Positions 1 to 5,469 of a DNA stretch of 13,539 bases are shown here, piece by piece (the stretch's first letter is position 1; the number at the start of each line of letters is the position of its first letter). Both the position numbers and the translations under genes were made by a program. The stretch spans positions 1 through 13,539 of the forward strand of contig DAOMOP010000106.1 in the NCBI GenBank assembly GCA_035444405.1. The letters run 5' to 3'. Below the pieces are notes generated by a model, which searched no databases, was not told the DNA's origin, and worked only from the letters and a program-made list of their open reading frames with translations. This DNA comes from DAOMOP01 sp035444405. GTDB lineage: Bacteria > Pseudomonadota > Gammaproteobacteria > Burkholderiales > Rhodocyclaceae.

Positions 1-100
1 CGAACTGCACCGCGACGCGGGCGCCGCCGGGCCGGTTCGCGTACGGCGGGTTCCTGCCGTAGCCGACCAGGTCGCGCGGATAGCTTGTGTTCTTCGTCAT
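1..100 (-). CDS. puuE: PuuE-type allantoinase (polysaccharide-deacetylase family), 5' end only
   Basis: Only the first 33 codons lie in the window; the gene runs off the left edge. They read MTKNTSYPRDLVGYGRNPP, followed by YANRPGGARVAVQF. The pattern YPRDLxGYGRNPP, then W/RPGGARxAVQF, is the characteristic N-terminus of PuuE, the metal-independent allantoinase recruited from the polysaccharide-deacetylase fold. It opens the hydantoin ring of allantoin to give allantoate in the cytoplasm. The ATG at 98-100 follows an AAGGA motif at 112-116, a slightly long 11-nt spacing. It is the fourth gene of a minus-strand series (regulator, racemase, permease, this gene), which fits an allantoin-use role. 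Catalytic residues are outside the window, so the call rests on the N-terminal signature plus context. A related deacetylase-fold hydrolase acting on another ureide is the main alternative. Confidence 0.8.
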   Translation of the reverse strand, partial: MTKNTSYPRDLVGYGRNPPYANRPGGARVAVQF

Positions 101-132
101 GATCTCGGATGTCCTTGGGGTTGAGTCGGTTC

Positions 133-172
133 GCCCGGAGCGGACCGCGCGGCGGCGGTCCGCCCGTCGGGC
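133..172. other. GC-rich hairpin between permease and puuE
   Basis: GCGGACCGC (140-148) and GCGGTCCGC (155-163) form a perfect 9-bp stem with a 6-nt loop. An outer GCCC/GGGC pairing (133-136 with 169-172) extends it imperfectly. It lies in the 97-nt gap after the permease stop. There is no T-run on either side, so it is more likely an mRNA-stabilising or partly attenuating intercistronic structure than a full intrinsic terminator. Confidence 0.45.
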
Positions 173-197
173 CTGGATCACGCCCGCTGCGCGCGCA

Positions 198-1604
198 TCA
201 GTTCTCGCGGAAGCGGCGGCACGCCGACCAGTTGTTCATCAGCACGTAGTAGGTCAGGCCGGCCGGGATCAGGCTGGCGTACCACGACACCGCCGAGAAG
301 CTGAGCGCGACCGCGGCACCGATCAGCGCGGCGATGATCGCGGCGTAATTGACGCCACGGTACGGACCGTTCTCGTCGTAGAGCTTGGCGATGTCGAGCG
401 TGCGCCGGCGGATGATGTAGTAATCGACGACGAGCACCGCGAAGATCGGGCCGAGGAAGGCCGAGTAGGTCTGCACGAAGAGCTGGAGGCCGGCGGCCGA
501 CTCGTCCTTGACGAGTTCCCACGGGAAGGTGCCGAACGCGAGCAGGCCGACGATGATCGCCGCCGAGCGGAACGACAGCTTGAACACATCCATCAGGATG
601 TAGGTCGGCGGCACGACGTTGTTGAGCACGTTGGTCGTGACCTGCGCGAAAGCGATGAAGAGCAGCGTGATGACGAGCAGCGGCTTGTTGTCGACCGCGT
701 TCGCGAACACCTGGATCGGATCGGCAATGCCGGTCGCGCCCGAGACCATCAACCCGATCAGGCCCATGAAGAGCGTGCACGGCAGGATCGACATCGCGTA
801 GATCGTCGTCAGCGGCGCGGTCTTCACGCGCTTGTCGAGCTCGCGCGCATAGTCGCTGACGTTCAACATCATCGTGCTGTAGATGCCGAGGAACAGCATC
901 GTCGCGCCCCAGAACGGCAGGCCCCAGGTGCCTTCGATGTTCACGAGGTTGGTCGTGATCTCCTCGCCGTACTTGTTGATGACGCTGAAGAACATGTAGG
1001 CGAGCGAGACCATGATGAAGGCGCTGCCGATGTTCTCGAGCCACTTGATGCCCTGGAAGCCGAGCACCGACAGCGCGATCTGCGCGAGCTGGAAGACGAC
1101 GAAGTAGAACACCAGGTTGTCGAAGCCGAACAGCGTCGCCGACACCGCGTTCAGCGCGCCGGCGCCGATCCAGCTCTGGAAGCCGTACCAGACGATCGCC
1201 GGCACCGCACGCACGAGGCCCGGAAAGCGCGTGCCGGCAAAACCGAACGCGCTGCGCGCCTGCACCATGAACGGGATGCCGTACTTGTGGCCGGCCGCGC
1301 CGTTGATCGCCAGCGCGATGCCGATCACGAAGCAGCCGATCGCGATCGCGAGCGTGGCCTGCAGCAGGTTCAGCGTGCCGACGATGGAGGAGCCCATCGC
1401 GAAGGTGCCGATCGACACGCACCCGCCGAACCACGCGAGCAGATACGACCACTTGCCCATGATGCGCGTGTCCTGGGGTGCGAGCGATTCCTCGCCCAGA
1501 CCCTTGGTGTGCGCCGGCACCTCGGCGGCCTGCCCTGTCTGCGCGTCGGGGGCCAGGCCCTGTGGCCAGGCCGTCGCGCTACCGTTTGGATTGATGGTTG
1601 CCAT
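198..1604 (-). CDS. NCS1-family nucleobase/hydantoin/allantoin:cation symporter
   Basis: A 468-residue inner-membrane transporter, the usual length for NCS1 (PF02133; Mhp1, PucI and CodB relatives). A hydrophilic N-terminus of about 50 residues precedes about 12 hydrophobic segments. TM1 carries the family stretch around GKWSYLLAWFGGCVSIGTF (50-68). WYGFQSWIGAGALN sits where Mhp1 uses Trp and Gln to stack on the hydantoin ring, and TTNVLNNVVPPTY corresponds to the TM8 substrate-site loop. The ATG is well placed after GGAGGA with an 8-nt gap. Located between a hydantoin/allantoin racemase and a PuuE allantoinase, it probably imports allantoin or a related ureide with H+ or Na+. Substrate is inferred from neighbours; uracil, cytosine or hydantoin cannot be excluded by sequence alone. 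Confidence 0.9.
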   Translation of the reverse strand: MATINPNGSATAWPQGLAPDAQTGQAAEVPAHTKGLGEESLAPQDTRIMGKWSYLLAWFGGCVSIGTFAMGSSIVGTLNLLQATLAIAIGCFVIGIALAINGAAGHKYGIPFMVQARSAFGFAGTRFPGLVRAVPAIVWYGFQSWIGAGALNAVSATLFGFDNLVFYFVVFQLAQIALSVLGFQGIKWLENIGSAFIMVSLAYMFFSVINKYGEEITTNLVNIEGTWGLPFWGATMLFLGIYSTMMLNVSDYARELDKRVKTAPLTTIYAMSILPCTLFMGLIGLMVSGATGIADPIQVFANAVDNKPLLVITLLFIAFAQVTTNVLNNVVPPTYILMDVFKLSFRSAAIIVGLLAFGTFPWELVKDESAAGLQLFVQTYSAFLGPIFAVLVVDYYIIRRRTLDIAKLYDENGPYRGVNYAAIIAALIGAAVALSFSAVSWYASLIPAGLTYYVLMNNWSACRRFREN

Positions 1605-1655
1605 GCTGGTATTCCTCCTGTCTCCTGCGTGCGGCTCGTTGTCCGCGCTGTCGTG

Positions 1656-1686
1656 GTACTGCTCTGTACTGCGTACTGCGCACTGC
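1656..1686. repeat. Short tandem heptamer array, GTACTGC x3 plus GCACTGC
   Basis: GTACTGC occurs at 1656-1662, 1666-1672 and 1673-1679, followed by GCACTGC at 1680-1686. The period is 10, 7 and 7 nt. It sits in the 144-nt racemase-permease gap, upstream of the permease ribosome-binding site. It is non-coding and its function is unknown. Confidence 0.75.
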
Positions 1687-1728
1687 CGATTCTTGTGAAA
1701 AGCCGGTGATGTCGACGCCGGTGCGTCC

Positions 1729-1763
1729 GTGGCCGGTTGCGGAGCCGGTCAGCGGCCGGCCAC
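1729..1763. other. Inverted repeat spanning the racemase stop codon
   Basis: GTGGCCGG (1729-1736) and CCGGCCAC (1756-1763) are perfect 8-bp inverted arms with a 19-nt GC-rich loop. The racemase stop (1749-1751) lies in the loop. No T-tract follows in either direction, so a strong terminator is unlikely. It may modulate translation or mRNA decay between racemase and permease. Confidence 0.3.
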
Positions 1764-2563
1764 CGCGCGTACGCGATCGGGCGGCGCCGCCGCGTCCTGG
1801 GCGCTGCGGCCGACGCCCGTGCTCAGGTGCTGGAACTGCCCGGTGAAACGCTTGGGTCGCGGAAAGTCGAGGTCGCCGTGCTTGCTCGTCCCCAGACGCA
1901 GCGCGACCAGCGATTCGGCGAGCTTGACCGCCGCGGTCACGCCCTCGACGACCGGCAGCCCGACCGCCTCGGCGATCGCGTCGGTCAGGTCCGCCATGCC
2001 GCCGCAGCCGAGCACGATCGCGCCGATGCCGTCCTCCTCCTTCGCGCGCAGACACTCGGCGACGATGCGATCGAAGGCGCAGTTCGGGTCGTGCTCGAGG
2101 TCGAGCACCGGGATCTCGGCCGCGCGCACGCGCCGGCAGTGCGACGCGAAGCCGTAGCGCTGCAGCAGGTGCTCGGCGATCACGCACGTGCGCCCGAGCG
2201 TCGTGACCACCGAGAAGTGCGTGCTGATCAGCGTGGCCATGTGGAAGGCCGCCTCGGCGATGCCGATCACCGGCGCCCGCGTGAGCTCACGCGCGGCGAG
2301 TAGGCCCGGGTCGCCGAAGCACGCGATGATGTAGGCGTCGACGCTGTCGCGCTCGCCGGCGCGCACTTCGTCGAGCACGCCGACCGCGCTGATCGCCTCG
2401 TCGAAATGGCTTTCGATCGACACCGGACCGCTGGCCGGCTGGGTCNNNNNNNNNNNNNNNNNNNNNNNNNNNNNNNGGGCGCGGCCACCCGCCGAGCCGC
2501 CTGCCCGATCTTCTCGGTCATGGCGGCGGTGGTGTTGGGGTTGATGACTCTGATGTGGATCAT
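1749..2563 (-). CDS. Asp/Glu-hydantoin racemase family protein, probable allantoin racemase (interrupted by N run)
   Basis: A cytoplasmic cofactor-independent racemase (PF01177; HyuE and HpxA relatives). It starts MIHIRVINPNTTAAM, the family's first beta strand and NPNT motif. Both catalytic cysteines are visible: ACFGDPGL (Cys codon 2319-2321) and LGCGGM (Cys codon 2004-2006). GPVSIESHFDEA and SKHGDLDFPRPKRF are also family-like. The ATG at 2561-2563 follows GAGGAG. In this context it probably interconverts R- and S-allantoin so that one enantiomer can feed the allantoinase. The 31 N at 2446-2476 remove a few codons after VAAP. The frame before the gap and the frame after it do not match across 31 bases, so this is an assembly artefact rather than proven mutation. 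Hydantoin racemase is the alternative substrate call. Confidence 0.85.
2446..2476. other. Assembly gap (31 N) inside the racemase gene
   Basis: All 31 bases are N. On the minus strand the codon before the gap ends exactly at 2477 (CCC, Pro). The first base after it (2445) is the last base of a codon, followed by Thr-Gln-Pro. The true missing length must therefore be 2 modulo 3, whereas 31 is 1 modulo 3. Family alignment from memory suggests about six missing residues, i.e. near 17 nt. Confidence 0.95.
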
Positions 2564-2638
2564 GATCTCCTCGCTGTTGTGGTCGATTGCGGCCCGCTTC
2601 GTCACCCCGCCACCGCGACGGGCGCTGACGCGGACTCG

Positions 2639-3394
2639 TTACTTGTCGCGACGGTGGCGCGCAGCCACCGCGTCGAGAATGCTGCGCAGATCCGGCTCGC
2701 CGGCTTCCTCGTCGATCAGCACCACCGAGCGCTCGACGTCGCGCAGATGGCGATCCATCCACGCCTGCGCCGCGTCGGCATCGCCGGCGGCGATCAGCTC
2801 GATCACCTCGTCGTGCTCGGAATGACGGCAGCTGCCCGCCATCGGCGCGCCATAGGTCGCGATCACCAGCGACGAGCGCGACACCAGGCCGGCCAGGAAG
2901 TCGCCGATCGCCTCGTTGTCGCCGACGCGCGCGAGCTGCACATGGAACTCGCCCGACAGGAAGATCGATTCGCGCCGGTCACCGCGATCCGCAGCCTCGT
3001 GCTCGCGCCGCACGATGTCGCGCAGTGCGTCGAGCTGCTCGGGCGTCGCCCGCGCGACCACCTGCGCCATGACGCCGCACTCGACGATGCGCCGCGCCGC
3101 GAACACGTCGCGCGCCTCCTTGACCGAGGGCTGCGCGACCGACGCCCCGCGGTTGAGCCGGATATCCACCAGTCGCTCGTAGGCGAGGCGCTGCAGCACC
3201 TTGCGGATGCTGGTGCGGCTCACGCCGAAGGCGTCGGCCAGCGTGTCTTCGGGCAGCTTGGTGCCCGGTGCGAGATGGTTCTCGACGATCGCCGCATAGA
3301 GGTTCTGGTAGATCGCCTCGTCGCGACTGTTGCCCGACAGGCCCGTGTCGCCACGCACGGCCCCCAGATTGATCGCAGAACGCTTCTTGCTCAT
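2639..3394 (-). CDS. GntR-family transcriptional regulator, FCD subfamily
   Basis: A 251-residue regulator. The N-terminal winged helix-turn-helix (about 25-90) has the GntR pattern: IYQNLYAAIVENHLAPGTKL, then EDTLADAFGVSRTSIRKVLQ and LNRGASV. The C-terminal all-helical FCD ligand domain (about 95-222) shows the expected metal/ligand residues Asp96, His151 (GEFHVQLA), His194 (SEHDEV) and His216 (MDRHLRDVE). A longer reading frame extends to 3451, but the ATG at 3392-3394 follows AAGGAG with an ideal 8-nt gap and was chosen. It is the first gene of the minus-strand operon. It probably senses allantoin or a breakdown product and represses its own promoter, which has a palindrome in the spacer. 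The ligand is inference. Confidence 0.92.
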   Translation of the reverse strand: MSKKRSAINLGAVRGDTGLSGNSRDEAIYQNLYAAIVENHLAPGTKLPEDTLADAFGVSRTSIRKVLQRLAYERLVDIRLNRGASVAQPSVKEARDVFAARRIVECGVMAQVVARATPEQLDALRDIVRREHEAADRGDRRESIFLSGEFHVQLARVGDNEAIGDFLAGLVSRSSLVIATYGAPMAGSCRHSEHDEVIELIAAGDADAAQAWMDRHLRDVERSVVLIDEEAGEPDLRSILDAVAARHRRDK

Positions 3395-3450
3395 GCCTCG
3401 GTCTCCTTGAAGAGCGGCACATGAATTGCACCCGACCGATTTCAGGTACA

Positions 3451-3479
3451 AGTCTAGTATCGCTTTGTATACGTTTCAA
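3451..3479 (-). promoter_or_regulatory. Sigma70-type promoter of the gntR-racemase-permease-puuE operon
   Basis: Read on the minus strand, TTGAAA (3474-3479) and TAGACT (3451-3456) are separated by exactly 17 bp. This gives 5/6 and 4/6 matches to consensus. The predicted start near 3444 leaves a leader of about 50 nt before the regulator ATG. The surrounding AT-rich sequence contrasts with the GC-rich genes. Confidence 0.6.
3464..3477. promoter_or_regulatory. Putative GntR operator with GTATAC core
   Basis: TTTGTATACGTTTC contains the perfect palindrome GTATAC (3467-3472). It resembles TTGTATACAA-type sites bound by several FCD-type GntR regulators. It lies between the -35 and -10 boxes of the operon promoter, an ideal place for autorepression. 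Confidence 0.45.
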
Positions 3480-3753
3480 TCTTTTTTTGGATCCATTCAA
3501 ATCTTTTATCAACCCCGATCATGACAGCTTTCACCGCACATCCGTATCCACGCTCTCGCCTGCCGCCGGTTGTACGCGTATCGCCCGTTCGGTCTGGAGG
3601 ATTCAGCCCGATGACCGCGACGGCCCCTCTTCGACGCAGGGAGTCAACGGACGGCGTAGGCAGCGTTGCGACGATGCCGAACCGGGCGACGAGGCGATTG
3701 CGAAGCCGCACTGAAAACTTGCACTCAACTGTTTGTATTCTTTGTCTGATCTT

Positions 3754-3768
3754 TTTGTGTACGCTTTC
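3754..3768. promoter_or_regulatory. Second operator-like element, a diverged copy of the 3464-3477 site
   Basis: TTTGTGTACGCTTTC differs from the first element by few changes. On the minus strand the similarity extends to about 25 nt (GAAAGCGTACACAAA here, GAAACGTATACAAA there, each followed by GAT and then AGAC). About 290 bp separates the two. It could be a second regulator site, or an operator for the divergent plus-strand gene. Confidence 0.3.
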
Positions 3769-3913
3769 TCGAATAGGAGACAACTGGCCGGGCTACTCAC
3801 ACACGGCTGTCGTCGCGCCACTTCGCGGCCCGAGGAGCAACCCCGCGTGCAGGCGGGAACACCCCCTGAGGTCGGAAGTCCACCTGGACGGAGTGGATGT
3901 GCGGAGACCGGCG

Positions 3914-4906
3914 ATGCGGCGATGCCTCGAGATGCTTGCGTGCTCAAGCGTTCTGATTGCCACGGCCGCCCATGCGGGCGGCTCCAACTACGGCGTGACG
4001 CCCGGCGCGCTGCCCGAGGTGCGCGGCGGCGTGCAGGAATGGGCGGTGCCCACCCCGCAGTTCGCGCGCGACCCGGCGCCGGGACCGCAGGGCGACATCT
4101 ACATCGCGGTCATGCGCGGCAATCGCATCGCGCGCTTCGATCCCGGCACCGAGCGTTTCGAGGAATGGACGCTGCCCGACGGCGCTCAGCCGCACGGACT
4201 CGTCGTCGCGCCCGACGGCATCGTCTGGTACACGGGCTACGGCAACGGCACCATCGGCCGGCTCGACCCGGCCAGCGGCGAAGTGACGTCGTATCCGGTA
4301 CCGGGCGGCGGCTCGCCGCACACCGCCGTGCTCGACGGCGACGGCAATGTCTGGTTCACGGTGCAGCGCGGCAACCGCATCGGCCGGCTCGATCGTGCCA
4401 GCGGCGACATCCGCACCTGGCAGACTTCGGGCGGTCCGTACGGGATCGCCATCGATCAGGAGGGCTACGTCTGGTTCTGCCGCCTGTCCGGCGACGCGCT
4501 GGGCCGGCTCGATCCGGCCAGCGGGCACATCGACGACCTGCCCACCGGCGACGGCAGCCGCCCGCGCCGCATGGCCGTGGCCCCCGACGGCATGTTATGG
4601 GTGACCGCCTACGGCGACGGCCGCTTGCTGAAGGTCGACCCGGCACGCCGGCAGATCGTCGCGAGCTACGAGATGCCGCACGGCGCCGGCGGCGGAGCCT
4701 ATGCCGTCACGATCGACGCGGCCGGTCGCATCTGGGCCAACGAGATCCGCCACGACAGCGTGGCGCTGTTCGACCCCGCTGAAGAGCGCTTCCGCGAAAT
4801 CACCCTGCCGTCGCGCAACGTCGGCATTCGCAAGGCCATCATCGACGCCGCCGGGCACTACTGGTACATGGGTTCGCACAACGGGCGGCTGGGGCGGATC
4901 GACTGA
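3914..4906 (+). CDS. Exported seven-bladed beta-propeller, virginiamycin B lyase (Vgb)-like
   Basis: A 330-residue protein. An N-terminal hydrophobic segment ends in ATAAHA (16-21), a signal-peptidase I site, so the mature protein is probably periplasmic. About seven repeats follow, each with D(G/A)xxWF/Y then xGxIGRLDPASG (for example 101-121, 142-163, 183-203, 224-243, 269-289 and 312-330). This is the Vgb/SMP-30-like propeller pattern. True Vgb lyases linearise streptogramin B antibiotics, but many Vgb-like proteins in Proteobacteria have no known substrate. The segment IWANEIRH (273-280) lies where the lyase has acidic and His active-site residues. The ATG at 3914 was chosen because GGAGA sits 6 nt upstream and a signal peptide follows. 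GTG at 3893 or ATG at 3932 are possible. No partner gene is adjacent, so function is open. Confidence 0.85.
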   Translation: MRRCLEMLACSSVLIATAAHAGGSNYGVTPGALPEVRGGVQEWAVPTPQFARDPAPGPQGDIYIAVMRGNRIARFDPGTERFEEWTLPDGAQPHGLVVAPDGIVWYTGYGNGTIGRLDPASGEVTSYPVPGGGSPHTAVLDGDGNVWFTVQRGNRIGRLDRASGDIRTWQTSGGPYGIAIDQEGYVWFCRLSGDALGRLDPASGHIDDLPTGDGSRPRRMAVAPDGMLWVTAYGDGRLLKVDPARRQIVASYEMPHGAGGGAYAVTIDAAGRIWANEIRHDSVALFDPAEERFREITLPSRNVGIRKAIIDAAGHYWYMGSHNGRLGRID

Positions 4907-5061
4907 CGGATGTCACGGCGCGATCGCGGCAGCGCAGCGGTGGCGGCAACAGCGGATACCTGCGCCAGCCCACCACATCGGGCAGCGCGAGCCTTGCGCC
5001 GTACACGCCAGATGCTATAGCGACAGAAAAGACGCCTTCACGGGCAAAGGGGGACAGGGAG
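4907..5061. other. Intergenic, no recognisable feature
   Basis: The gap after the propeller gene holds no gene, no convincing promoter and no terminator with a T-tract. A GGGGGA ribosome-site-like stretch near 5049-5054 belongs to the next reading frame. Confidence 0.5.
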
Positions 5062-5469
5062 ATGAAACGACGCCGCAGCAAGCGGACGGGGTTGCAGCCC
5101 ACCGGCACACCGCTGTGGCCGGCCACCGCGCTGATGCTCGGCCTCGCAAGCACTTGCCATCTCGCGCTGCGGCTCGGCCTGGCATGGTATCGGCCGTGGC
5201 TGCGCGCGTGGTCGGTGATGACGGCGGGCCCGCCCGACGGCCTCACGCATGCGAGCGGTGCCCCGCTGCCGCTCGATACCGCGCGATGCGCCGCAAACCT
5301 GCCGTGGTGCGCGTTCTGTCGCGAAGCGACCGTGATCCCGTTTCCGCGCCACGCCGCCCGCCGCAGCACACCGCGTGTTCGGCGGACCGGCCCCTCGAAA
5401 CGCCCGTCGCCGTCATCGGCCCGCCCGGCAGCGAGGCATCGCCCGCTCAGTTCGCGCGAAAGCGACTGA
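5062..5469 (+). CDS. Possible small hypothetical protein with hydrophobic N-terminal segment
   Basis: A 135-codon frame whose product I do not recognise. Support for coding: the ATG follows AAAGGGGGA with about 7 nt spacing, and third codon positions over the first ~95 codons are mostly G or C, as in neighbouring genes. A basic N-terminus (MKRRRSKR) leads to a hydrophobic stretch (about residues 18-45), suggesting one membrane helix. A cysteine pair, WCAFC, occurs near residue 83. The last ~40 residues are basic and low in complexity. The 3' end overlaps the convergent chemotaxis gene by 23 bp. It could be a chance frame in GC-rich DNA. Confidence 0.4.
   Translation: MKRRRSKRTGLQPTGTPLWPATALMLGLASTCHLALRLGLAWYRPWLRAWSVMTAGPPDGLTHASGAPLPLDTARCAANLPWCAFCREATVIPFPRHAARRSTPRVRRTGPSKRPSPSSARPAARHRPLSSRESD

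Larger units (their letters stand above)
3395..3913. other. Divergent intergenic region, no credible gene
   Basis: About 520 bp between the minus-strand regulator and the plus-strand beta-propeller gene. It has two AT-rich patches (about 3440-3520 and 3710-3780), each carrying an operator-like element. The open frame running from 3521 into the downstream gene lacks a family match and is read as non-coding. AGGAG at 3775-3779 looks like a ribosome site, but no ATG, GTG or TTG follows at a usable distance. No clear sigma70 promoter for the plus-strand gene was found; TTGCAC at 3719-3724 has only a poor -10 partner. Confidence 0.6.

Noticed and set aside
1656..1686. CRISPR or insertion-sequence end at the heptamer array
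   Set aside because: The units are only 7 nt, there are no spacers, and no transposase or target duplication is present.
87..1709. A 540-codon plus-strand frame opposite the NCS1 permease
   Set aside because: It is an antisense shadow of a clear membrane transporter and has low-complexity composition.
3733..3790. A start site after the AGGAG at 3775-3779
   Set aside because: No ATG, GTG or TTG lies at usable distance in a frame with a sensible product.
3521..3913. An N-terminal extension of 131 residues to the propeller protein
   Set aside because: It would bury the signal peptide internally and covers an AT-rich regulatory region. A ribosome site and signal peptide mark 3914 instead.
3914..4906. 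Calling this gene a streptogramin-resistance gene
   Set aside because: Only the propeller pattern is family-like. The protein is exported, and most proteobacterial relatives have no shown lyase activity.
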